Shown here in pieces: positions 53,811-64,000 of a DNA stretch of 64,000 nt. The stretch's first letter is position 1; every line of letters begins with the position of its first letter. The translations under genes were made by a program, and so were the position numbers. The DNA comes from Haematobia irritans (Eukaryota; Arthropoda; Insecta; Diptera; Muscidae), in assembly GCF_050003625.1 (NCBI RefSeq), contig NC_134397.1:219418537-219482536 (forward strand), in the 5' to 3' direction. The notes under the pieces are model-generated. The model searched no databases. It saw nothing but the letters and a program-made list of their open reading frames with translations, and had not been told where the DNA came from.

Positions 53811-54398
53811 TCTACTTGCAGCAAAACTATCAACCAATTCTCAGAATAAATTCGGGTAATTCACTCAACCCAAAGTGAAATACACTTGAACCTTCCGAAA
53901 AAGGGTTTAATAGTCGGCTACTGCCTAAACAAATTTGCAAGCATATCTCTTTTCCTTTGCCAAACTCAAATCATCGATTTGTATTTAGTTGGCTGGGTTT
54001 GTTTTTGAGCGTGCTTCCTCTATCTTCATTTGTTTTGTTTGTTATTGTTGGCTTCTCTTCAATCGTTATTCAATCTGTTGGTTAAGCTACACTTGTAGTT
54101 TAGTCAATGCATGGCTTTAAGCTGAGATCAAAAACAACAATAACGATTGAAGAGAAGCCAACAATAACAAACAAAACGAATGAAGATAGAGGAAGCACGC
54201 TCAAAAACAAACCCAGCCAACTAAATACAAATCGATGATTTGAGTTTGGCAAAGGATAAGAGATATGCTTGCAAATTTGTTTAGGCAGTAGCCGACTATT
54301 AACCCCTTTTTCGGAAGGTTCAAGTGTATTTCACTTTGGGTTGAGTGAATTACCCGAATTTATTCTGATAATTGGTTGATAGTTTTGCCGCAAGTAGA

Positions 54399-54443
54399 GG
54401 ATGCTGACGAGGAATGTGGTAATTCCGAAACAGCTGTACATCC
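54399..54443 (+). ncRNA. Hammerhead ribozyme, copy 5, with U7C
   Basis: As copy 4 but the core reads CTGACGA (54404-54410). Position 7 is the least constrained core base in known hammerheads, so activity may be kept. Stem I 54399-54403 with 54439-54443; triplet GTA at 54436-54438. Confidence 0.85.
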
Positions 54444-54619
54444 AACCATCTTGCAGTCTATAGGGCTTTGCCCAAATAAATTTGACAAGCATACTTTTCC
54501 TCTGTTGGTTAAGCTACACTTGTAGTTTAGTCACTGCATGGCTTTAAGCTGAGATCAAAAACAACAATAACGATTGAAGAGAAGCCAACAATAACAAACA
54601 AAACGAACGATAGTTTTTT

Positions 54620-57060
54620 TACTTTAAATATGGCATAATTGATACTTGATAGAGTATCAAATACGTAAAACTAAAATATAATAAAAATTCTCGGAATCAG
54701 TGTTGATAATGTTGACACTTCTGCACTTTTTTGGACACTTTTTGAGTAAAATACGTAGCATGGTACCTCCGCGACACATTAGGTACCTTTTTCAACCATC
54801 TTTCAGTTCATATTAATCAATTCAATCATCCTATCCTCTTTGTAGTATTTCTCTCAAATAAAATAGAAAATATTATTTGTGAAAGCCTGTGTGGAGAAAA
54901 TAAAAGACATAAGTGTGAATCCGAATGAGACAGACCCGATGTCTCGATTTTGCTAGATATGATCATCATCAGCTTAGTCGGCTTAGCTTTGAATGCCCAT
55001 GATTCTACCTAATTTTCGTTCTCAATGCATCGATGGTTCCAACTTTCATGAAATAGTCATTTGTTTCAATTGTAGTCCTTTTTCATACGATGTACTCGAG
55101 AGGTACACGGGGTTCACTTATCATGGCGGATCTCTTTCAGAAACAAAAACGAAAAGACCTCCAACAAACTGGAAAAAAGTACCTTCAGACTTAAAAGGGT
55201 ACTTATCGAAACTGATTCAGTACAATTTCAAGAATGATCTTTATCAACTCTGATCGGAATCATTATTGTAAAGATAATGTCTTTTGGAACCGGACAAGCA
55301 TTTTTATGTTATATCCGTCCATGTTTTGATATAACCCCCATCGATTTGTCTGTTATGAGCATTTAGAAAATTTTAAATCCGGAATTTGATTGAAATCGCT
55401 GCATGGCTTTGTATAGACCCCATGGTTAGGTTGGGTGTAGTAGTAACTAGTTATTTTAGCTACACTTAGGACCGGTTATTATTATTTATCGATAAAAAGC
55501 TGATCGTGTATGAGAAATTGGCCATTTGACTGTATGATACTACAAGCCGATTTTACGTTTAGTTTAAGGACAATGATTCCTTATATATATATATGTTATA
55601 GTCTCCATATAAACTATTGGCCAGATTTGACTTCTTGAGGACGTCGCATTTTTCCGATTTGCCTGATATTTAGAAGTTATCAGTAATTTATACACGTAAA
55701 TGTATACATTTTATATTTTGACCTATATGCTCTATTTGATTTCTTGGTAGTCTTGACGCCCCAATTTTTATCTACGAAGCCCAAATTTTATTTTAGAACC
55801 ATGAAGTGTTATGCCAAAGTTGATTTATATGGGTCCATGGCTTGATATAGCTCGCATATGTTTTTATATCGCACCATACAACCTTGTCATTCATTACCTT
55901 TGGTTTAGGCTACCATATAGTCCTTAGATTTTTCGTTTTTTATTGATTTATTTATATTGGTAAAAATTCAAAACATTAAAAAATATATATCCCTCGACGA
56001 ATTCGCAAAACTCAAAATGTTTCTCCATCTTTATTTTCTGAACCGCTATAATATATAATACGAAATTTTCACAAACTCCTCCTATCGATAAGAAATATAA
56101 TTTGTAAACATTTCATTTCTAAAGACGTATCGGTTGGCGAGTTATTGGCAATACAAAATTTTGCGTTTTGCGAAATCGTAAACCAGAACATGGGGATAAT
56201 TAAAGATCAATCGTTTTCCACGACCTTACATCATTATCAAATATTTCCGCATTATATATTTTCTACAAACATAAAAAAGTATTTCAATGAAATTCAAATA
56301 CATTACTGTGTATGTTTTGTATTAGATGTTACAGCCTTCACCATACAAAATACTCAACAGCGACAAAAAAATGTTATAACAAATCGGTGCTAAGATGCTT
56401 GCATTTGTTGGTTTTAATAAAGAAATAAAAAAGCTTTTTAATAAAAAAAAACAAAAAGAAAATTAGTAAAGCTACTTAAAGACAATTGTTAAAACAAAAC
56501 AAATAGGTTATTATAGCGGATTGTGTAGTGGCTCTTGGATAGCATACTCCCGGTTGCCTTTTACCACAAATGTTAATTACAATTTATGTTGTCATTACAA
56601 TTGAATGCCATGGTTGGCGGTGCTTGGTGAAATGGGATGTGTAAAAAGCAGGTGCTAATGGCCTAAACGACACGTGAGTAAGCAGCTAATGTGAAGTGCT
56701 TGGATGAATGGTTCTCTTCGTTGGTTGTTGTGGCGTATGGCGTTTGGGTTAAATAGAAATGCAATGAATGCGGCTGCAACCGTCTATTTCGGCCAGTTAA
56801 ATTTTAAAAGCATACTCCCCCAAGTGGGTTGTCTTCAAATGTTTTGTGTATTTCTTCTACTTTCTGTTTGTAATTCTCGTTAAAATGTTGTTAATCGTTT
56901 GCCTGAAAAGGCTTTTAGCACTTTGTCATATCATTCACATTTTTTTCTTTTACACATATGAAATTGTAGCTAAGTGGAATGATATGGGATTTTTTTTTAA
57001 TTGTTCATGGCTTTAGTTCTTGGTTTGCATTATTCCTTCATTTCATGGGGTACCCATTGC
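54620..57060. other. Repeat relics, then probable 3' UTR of the collagen-like gene
   Basis: GGTACCTCC and AGGTACCTTTTT near 54760-54790 recall the GTAC-rich ends of the hAT element at 43988. Degenerate 153-bp-unit pieces run about 55300-55950. From about 56500 the DNA is more balanced and may be the long 3' UTR of the minus-strand gene. A minus-strand AATAAA lies at about 56031-56036. Confidence 0.4.
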
Positions 57061-57067
57061 CATAGTT

Positions 57068-58039
57068 TTAATCGTTATGTAAATTATCTTGGTATTCATC
57101 ATATTCATCTTCGTTTTCATTTTGTTCTTCTTCCTCCTCTTCTTGTTCATAATCACTGGCATTATTACTTTCAGGACCCGTAACATCCGGTAAATAATCT
57201 TTGTGTACTGGTGTTGATATTACAGTTTCCTAAATTCAGTACGATGATGAAGATGATTGTTTGTTTGGTATTGAGGTTAGACACAAAAATACAAGAAAAA
57301 TTACAAAAGTGTTAGTAACTATAGTTATTACAACATACAATAAGTTAAAAAGACACAATTTATTTATCAGCATAAATTTGTTAACCAAAACCAATCGGAA
57401 AAAGGGAAGCTTGGGATAATGGATGTGGTATAGCATTTTAGCTTTGTGGAAGTATTGGTTTGTTTCTTTATCAATTGTAATCCTTAACGCATGCTAACCT
57501 TAGGTGGTCTCCAACCACAGCCTGGTAATGGCAAACCATCAGAGCCCAATGGGCAGGGTGCATCTAAGCCTGGTACACCTTGTTCGCCTTTATCACCACG
57601 ATCACCTTTGCGTCCACGTTTACCTGGTGGACCAGGATCTCCTCTTGAGCCCTTTTCACCTCGGGGACCTTCTTGACCGGGTATACCATCGGTACCCTTT
57701 TATTTTATATCATGAAAATTGTTCATAATATTTAAAATTTTATTTAAATTTAGGTTAGTTATATTTTCAGGGTATATAAGACAACATGTAGAGACGAAAA
57801 GAAAAATAGAAAAAGGGGTTTTAGAGACCATTTAGACATGCAGCAAACATATTTTTTATTATAATACTACTTTATTTTTTTATAATATGACTTACCGGTA
57901 GACCTGGATCTCCACGTTCTCCCTTTAAGCCTGTTTCACCTTGAGCACCCTATAATAGAATAATATCAGAATAATATTTTTCATCTTTTCTTTTCAGGAA
58001 TCTTACACTTACCTTCATACCATCTAGACCAGGAGGCCC
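57068..58039 (-). CDS. Collagen-like protein, last four exons
   Basis: Exons in transcript order: 58039-58013 (27 bp), 57949-57896 (54 bp), 57696-57499 (198 bp), 57229-57068 (162 bp with stop). All junctions are phase 0. Donors are GTAAG, GTAAG and GTTAGC; all acceptors end in AG. The first three encode unbroken Gly-X-Y repeats ([47 protein letters not shown] and on to [17 protein letters not shown]). 27- and 54-bp exons are the classic collagen gene pattern. The end carries a two-Cys segment ([15 protein letters not shown]) and a strongly acidic tail ([19 protein letters not shown]). This short non-NC1 end argues against types I-IV and suits a membrane-anchored (type XIII/XXV-like) insect collagen. 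Upstream exons lie beyond the window or in unresolved intron. Confidence 0.85.
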
Positions 58040-58491
58040 CTATGTGAAATAAAGTAAATTGAAATAAAAAGAAAAAAAAACAACAAATAAATAAACGTCA
58101 TAATATAAAGGTAAGCTAAATAATATTTAAATAAAATTATAAGGAATTGAGATAAAATTAATTTTAATATTAAAGCAAACAAAATCAAGCAATCAAAAAT
58201 GCAATATAAAAAATTGAAAGTGGTTAGTAATTATGATTATATCAAACCTCCACAAATAACCTCGCTTAAAGTGGGATTATTCGATGTCCATAATTAGTCG
58301 TTCTCATATGGTACAACAATTATGCCGTCTCATTCAAAATATTTGATTTTGCTATAAGAATAACCTCTCAAAAAAAAAAAAAAAAAAATTAATCGGGCAC
58401 CCTAAATTGTTCAAATCTCATGCATATTAATAGAATAAACTCTGCAACCAGCATCATTCTTTCATTGCAGTTCCATGTTTTTAATTATTTT
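58040..58491. other. Probable intron of the collagen-like gene
   Basis: AT-rich, with no Gly-X-Y coding segment on the minus strand. Includes a 20-A run at about 58370-58389. Confidence 0.4.
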
Positions 58492-58741
58492 CTCTAAAAT
58501 TTTTTCCAATTAATGTCTTAATTGAGTTGAAAAAAATATTCAATTAAAAATTTAATTGTTCAACAAATTTTTTATAATTGAAACAAAATTAATGAATTTT
58601 TTAATTGGATCAATTAATGTGTTAATTGACTTTCAATTAATCTTTTAATTGATACTATAATTGCTGTTATTGAAGACATTTCAATTAAAATATTAATTGG
58701 ATCAATAAATTTCGTGATTGAATCAGAATTTTTTTTGTGTG
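58492..58741. mobile_element. AATTGAT MITE, right part
   Basis: TTTTTCCAATTAATGTCTTA, AATTTTTTAATTGGATCAAT and TTTCGTGATTGAATCAGAA follow 8195-8440 closely, ending TTTTTTTTGTGTGTA. The left terminus has decayed. Confidence 0.7.
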
Positions 58742-58950
58742 TACTCAATGGAATCTCAAGAACCAAAAAATGTTTTCAGGTGTAAAATATTAAAGCCATC
58801 GATTACGTTAAAAATTCGTTCGTTTTTTAACTCAGCTGCTCACAGTATGCCTGAACTATTTGAAGATGTAAGAGAAATTCCACATTTTTCCATTGTATGG
58901 TCTTCAAAACAGTCTGATGTTTTGAACATACTCTTAAGTCTAAAAAATTG

Positions 58951-59090
58951 TGAGCCACCATGGTGCAATGGTTAGAGTGGCCTACTTGCATAGCAATACC
59001 CGTCTTGCACTGGGTCCAACCCCAGTTTCGACCAAACATCGCTAAGTTTTTCAGTCGGAAGTTCAGACTTAGCTATAAAAAGAGACTTAC
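58951..59090 (+). mobile_element. SINE (GGGAGCCACC family), truncated and diverged
   Basis: GAGCCACCATGGTGCAATGG, CTTGCATAGCAATACC and CCCCAGTTTCGACC correspond to the head. It continues to CTATAAAAAGAG and stops before the LINE-like tail. Confidence 0.7.
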
Positions 59091-61620
59091 AGTGACTCAC
59101 AAAAGTATTGTTTTTTTTTTGCTTTTTTGAAATCAAATGTATTTTTTGTGAACATTTTGTTTTAATTTTTTGATTTAATGTTTAGAATTAATACAGTGAA
59201 GTTAATTTCTTGACTTTTTATTTACGTTTTCCTTTTATGTATGTCCATGGAAACATTTCAATAAAACTATTTAATAAAAATGTTAAACGGTTTACAAAAA
59301 AATACATTTGAGTTCAAGAAAGCGAATATACTGTACTTTTCATTGAGCTAAACATAGTATAAGGTAGTACTCATTAATAAGAGATATGTCTTACAAATCG
59401 AATACGCTTCGCAACGCAAAATCGCGTTCAAAAATGGGAGCTATTTTTCGAAACATTTTAAAGATGTTTTTACTTGAAATATAGCATAATCTACTGAAGT
59501 CTAGTCTGAATTTGGAAATTTAAGTTGTCGTTAAGACATAACGATAAGATAAAATGAATAAATTAAAATTTTTTCCAAGAATCAAGTACGCAAAACTTAA
59601 ATTTAAGAGAATTTTGATTTTTTGGCTCGGAATTAAAACCAAAATCATTAGTGTAAACACTAAATCTTCGGAACCGGTCATGCTTTTTCTCGGAGTATAT
59701 TACATTGGGCTAAATAGTCAAAGTAGGCCTGAAATAACGTAACGTAATCTATTTTAGTAATGTCGAAAATACTTCGAGTTGTTGAAAACAGTGGTCATAA
59801 TTCCCAAAACTGAATTGACTATAAATATGTCCGCTTTATTGATGGTCTTTTCCAGTTTAGTTTAGTATTTTCATCCTTTATTGTATATATAAAATCAAAC
59901 TCATTATGTTTTTTATTTTTTTATATCTTTCTGTAAAAAACTCATCACTTTATTGAATAATGCAATACACAAAAGAAAAATGTTACTTGTATGCTCATAC
60001 TTTATAAATATATAATTTAATTTGCTTTAACTAAAGGATAACTCAAGTCATCTACTATCCTTGTAGGAGGTATGGACAAAACAGCAAAAAAGTAAACTAT
60101 CAATACAATTCATTTCAAATAAAATATGAATGAAATGTTGTACATTCGCAAATCGTAATACACAATAGCTCTTATTTAAAATTTTCTTTTTTCTTACATT
60201 TCATTTCATGTTTTAGTATGACAAACATAGAACACATTTGTCGTTTCAGTTTTTATTTTGTTTTCTAATATTCACAAAAGGATTACATTCAGATCTTTCA
60301 CGAAGAGATCTTTTACTAACTTGTTTGTCTCTTTTTTTTTCAAGCTGGTTTATTGTTCCTATTTTTTTTTCTTGGTTCAATACAAACAAAGGAAGTTCAT
60401 ATGTATTTTACTCATATTTGTCATCATCATTCAAACAATATATATATAAAATAAATCACATTCCACAGATGACAGATTTCTGATTTATAGACAAATTAAA
60501 ATATATTTTTGTTTTCATTAAGAGAAAAATATGTAGCAGTTTTCTGATTTTTTAATGCATTTATTGTTATCATTGCATGGCATATCATTTTGCGCTTTCC
60601 ATTACCTTTAGACCAGATACAATATTATTTTCATTGTTAGATGCTGAATTATTAGTAATGACATTTAGTAAACATTTTTCAAAATTAAACATACATTGAT
60701 GTTATATAAATATTAGTTTTAATTTTTTTTATGTTAGTTATTTTGTGTAATACTTGTACATATGCATGTAGAGATTAGAATATGTTATTTAGTTTCAGGG
60801 AAAAGGATGAAATATTTATATAAGAGTTCATGTATATTATAGTTAACATATATGCATATTTATAAATAATATTTGTTTTTGAGGAAAAATGGAAGGACAA
60901 TATATTCGTAGGGATATTAAGAGTTATTTGTAGTTATTATATGTAAATATTAACAACTTATAGATAAGATTTTATTATTATATATATTTTCTTATTTGCC
61001 TGCCAGCAATATAATTGTGTATATTGTTTGTTTTGTTTATTTAAAAATAATCATTTGCAATGAAAATGATATACACAAATCACCAGTTTCATATATATAA
61101 GTTGAATATAGCTCAGGAATTTTATGGTGTCTATTTGAACATTCCGAAAAGTGTATGCATAGCTTTCAATATGAGAAGGTGTAAAGGATATACTGAAATT
61201 GGCAAATGACAATCAATTGTCTATTTTTAAACCTAGCGAAATTAATTAAAACCTACAAAAAATTAAATATCAAATTTAGGTTTTTTCAGGCGCTCTATAT
61301 ATAATTAAGGACCGATATGGACCAATTTTGGTATGGCGGTTAGAGGGAATATACGAATGTGTACCAAATTTAAACCGCATAGGAGGAATTTTACTCGTCC
61401 AGGCGACTCCGCAGGTCAAATCTGGGGACTGATATAATCCAATGTTTGCACGGTTGTTAGGAAGTATGTACTAACATCAATATCAATTACTTGTACCACG
61501 TTTCTGGCAAACTTGCTTCGTTCAGAAGTTAGCGTGATTTCAACAGATGGACGGACATTTGTAACTCGTGGTAGAAGAATATTTCTTAACAAACTTGTTA
61601 ATTTATCTTTTTAAAATATA
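59091..61620. other. Long AT-rich region, no gene seen
   Basis: Probably intron of the collagen-like gene. 59400-59530 holds a relic shared with 440-545. 61270-61560 is a degenerate subfamily-B 153-bp-unit fragment (CGATATGGACCAATTTTGGT, GTCAAATCTGGGGACTGAT). Frames at 60238-60483 are low complexity. Confidence 0.35.
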
Positions 61621-62093
61621 CACTGAGGAAACTAGGAAAGAACACTTTAGTTAAAAAAAATTAGATTAATTTTAGAAAATTTTAACTAAACTGTATTAGA
61701 AACGCAGATGTCATAATTTTCGACATGTTCAAGAACAGTTATTAGACAAAATTATTATTTTTCACTTATTAAAGAAAATTACGTAGTATGTAGGAAACAA
61801 TTGGAGTTCAAAATTGCAAAATTGTCTTTAGTGCCACACGAAGTTCAAGATGTGCGCATTATTGGTAAAATTTACAAATTTTAAGAATTTCTGAACTTTT
61901 TTGTGGAAGACACGAATTTAGTTCATCTTTATGCTTCATTTGAGTATGATTTATTCCTCTGTTTTAGTTCATTTAACTAACGTACGCAATAAAAATATAA
62001 GTCATGAAAACTTTCTTAACACGTAATAATTCCATGAACTAAAGTAGAATTAAATCGGCTTTACTGAAATATAGAGTTCACTTTTTTTGAGTG
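61621..62093 (+). mobile_element. TTAGTTCA-type non-autonomous element
   Basis: Begins TACACTGAGGAAACTAGG and ends TTCACTTTTTTTGAGTGT, again CAC-type inverted ends. Contains AGTTCATTTAACTAAC and TTTAGTTCATCTTTATGC. A partial copy is at 1130-1375. Confidence 0.55.
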
Positions 62094-62179
62094 TCGATTG
62101 ATGATTTCCAATGAAGTATATATTTGACTTATAAAAAAAATGAAGAAGTTCGGTTAATTGAGAACTTCGAAAAGTGTTC

Positions 62180-62320
62180 CAGACTACCAGGGCTATGGAG
62201 TCGAAGTCCGATGATTTTGATGGAGTCAGAGCCGAAGTTGCAGAAATATTGCTCGACTTCGGTGAAACCAAAATCTGAAAAACACTTCATATTTTTGTAA
62301 TTGGAAGTCGTGAAATAAAG
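62180..62320. repeat. GGAGTCG-type repeat
   Basis: GCTATGGAGTCGAAGTCCGA, TGATGGAGTCAGAGCCGA and AAAAACACTTCATATTTTTG match 47953-48052. Function unknown. Confidence 0.55.
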
Positions 62321-62341
62321 CATTTACTGCTTCAATTTCGA

Positions 62342-64000
62342 ACAAGTATAAACGGCCGTAAGTTCGGCCAGGCCGAATCTTATGTACCCTCCACCATGGA
62401 TTGCGTAGAAACTTCTACGAAAGACTGTCATCCACAATCGAATTACTTGGGTTGTGGTATCTTAAATCGTTTTCTAAATTGTGAGTTAGTCCATACGTGG
62501 TATACATTAGACAAAAAAAAAAAATGTGTAGGTAAGTCTTCAAATAATTACGGATCGATATGGCACGGTACGTAGGGAGCCAGAATTGACATATGGGGGT
62601 CGCTTATATGGGGGCTATATACAATTAGTGATATGGATCTGAGGGCTATATATAACTATAAACCGATATGGACCTAGCTAGGCATGGTTGTTAACGGCCA
62701 TATACTAGAACAATGTACCAAATTTCAACTGACTCGGATGAAATTTGCTCCTCCAAGAGGCTCCAAAACCAAATCTCGGGATCGGTTTATATGGGGGCTA
62801 TATGTGATTATGGACTGATATGGACCACTTTTGGCATGGTTGTTAAATGTCATATACTATACACGTACAAAATTTCAACCAGATCGGATAAATTTTGCTT
62901 CTCCAAAAGGCACCGGAGGTCAAATCTGGGGATCGGTTTATATGGGTGCTATATATAATTATGGACTGATATGAACCAATTCCTGCATGGTTGTTGGATA
63001 CCATATACTAACATCACATACCAAATTTCTACCGAATCGGATGAATTTTGCTCTTCCAAGGGGCTCCGGAGGTCAAATCTGGGGATCGGTTTATATGGGG
63101 GCTATATATAATTATGGACCGATGTGGACCAATTTTTGCATAGTTGTTAGAGACCATATACTAACACCATGTACCAAATTCCAGCCGGATCGGATGAAAT
63201 TTGCTTCTCTTAGAGGCCTCGCAAGCCAAATCGGGGGATCGGTTTATATGAAGGCTATATATAATTATGGACCGATGTGGACCACTTTTTGCATGGTTGT
63301 TAGAGACCATATACTAACACCATGTACCAAATTTCAGCCGGATCGGATGAAATTTGCTTCACTTAGAGGCCTCGCAAGCCAAATCGGGGGATCGGTTTAT
63401 ATGGGGGCTATATATAATTATGGACCGATGTGGACCAATTTTTGCATGGTTGTTAGAGACCATAGACTAACACCATGTACCAAATTTCAGCCGGATCGGC
63501 TGAAATTTGCTTCTCTTAGAGGCCTCGCAAGCCAAATCGGGGGATCGGTTTATATGGGGGCTATATACAATTATGGACCGATGTGAACCAATTTTTGCAT
63601 GGTTGTTAGAGACCATATACTAACACCATGTACCAAATTTCAGCCGGATCGGATGGAATTTGCTTCTCTTAGAGGCCTCGCAAGCCAAATTTGGGGGTCC
63701 GTTTATATGGGGGCTATACGTAAAAGTGGACCGATATGGCCCATTTGCAATACCATCCGACCTACATATATAACAACTACTTGTGCCAAGTTTCAAGTCG
63801 ATAGCTTGTTTCGTTCGGAAGTTAGCGTGATTTCAACAGACGGACGGACGGACGGACGGACGGACGGACATGCTCAGATCGACTCAGAATTTCACCACGA
63901 CCCAGAATATATATACTTTATGGGGTCTTAGAGCAATATTTCGATGTGTTACAAACGGAATGACAAAGTTAATATACCCCCCATCCTATGGTGGAGGGTA
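62342..64000 (+). mobile_element. 153-bp-unit element, subfamily B, near-complete, runs to the window edge
   Basis: Starts AACAAGTATAAACGGCCG and TACCCTCCACCATGGATTG; ends CCATCCTATGGTGGAGGGTA, so inner ends are inverted (TACCCTCCACCAT both ways). Units with ATCGGTTTATATGGGGGCTA at 63085, 63238, 63391 and 63544, and a variant at 63697, have an exact 153-bp period. A (GACG)n run lies at 63840-63868. The 199-codon frame at 62987-63586 is a translation of the units (51 residues each). Confidence 0.85.

Larger units (their letters stand above)
53641..54606. mobile_element. Hammerhead-ribozyme element, inverted plus tandem structure, 966 bp
   Basis: Flanked by ACGATAGTTTT at 53630-53640 and 54607-54617. 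Layout: one unit reversed (53641-54072), then a truncated forward unit end (54077-54180), then a full forward unit to 54606. The two forward unit ends (both finishing ACAAAACGAA) are 427 bp apart, giving the unit length. It carries two ribozymes. No open frame of note. Confidence 0.85.

Noticed and set aside
62987..63931. 199- and 110-codon open frames near the window end
   Set aside because: Same reason: in-frame reading of 153-bp subfamily-B units with no independent coding sign.

Overview
The window is nuclear DNA from a higher fly, most likely a muscid such as the horn fly Haematobia irritans or its relative Stomoxys. Three things point there: insect versions of RpS9, PTRHD1 and a sarcoplasmic calcium-binding protein; very AT-rich DNA packed with short non-autonomous transposons; and a mariner whose damaged protein closely matches Himar1, the horn-fly mariner. 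No bacterial, viral or CRISPR feature is visible.

Host genes are sparse. The last coding exon of a sarcoplasmic calcium-binding protein lies at 1675-1998 (+). An intronless RpS9 reading frame with a poly(A) tract sits at 16830-17414 (+) and looks like a retrocopy. A complete two-exon PTRHD1-like gene is at 47295-47723 (+). Four 3' exons of a collagen-like gene, probably a membrane-anchored collagen, are at 57068-58039 (-). A possible terminal exon of an unknown gene is at 51540-51611 (-).

The rest is mobile and repetitive DNA, much of it nested. DNA transposons: Himar1-like mariner (33854-35453), two DD37E Tc1/mariner copies (30469-31759 and 40688-41705), a DD34E Tc1 relic (48493-49455), smaller mariner, Tc1 and hAT relics, and two hAT-type non-autonomous elements with perfect 8-bp target duplications (13339-14071 and 43988-45057). 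Retroelements: a LINE with an RNase H domain (32 kb), a second LINE (6 kb) and several tRNA-derived SINEs. One SINE family shares its 3' end with the LINE in the same window. Repeats: arrays of a 29-bp doubly palindromic unit, several families built from 153-bp units, a 488-bp near-perfect hairpin, and a group of MITEs with TA target sites and ends starting CAC followed by an A-rich run.

The most interesting system is a dispersed repeat of about 430 bp, often arranged as an inverted pair, carrying a minimal hammerhead ribozyme. Four copies keep every core base and a matching stem I; a fifth differs only at the tolerant position 7; two more are visibly broken. A compensatory A-U to G-C change in stem III between subfamilies supports the fold. 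The architecture resembles Penelope-like element terminal repeats or animal retrozymes. No reverse transcriptase was found next to any copy, so the mobilising enzyme is unknown.
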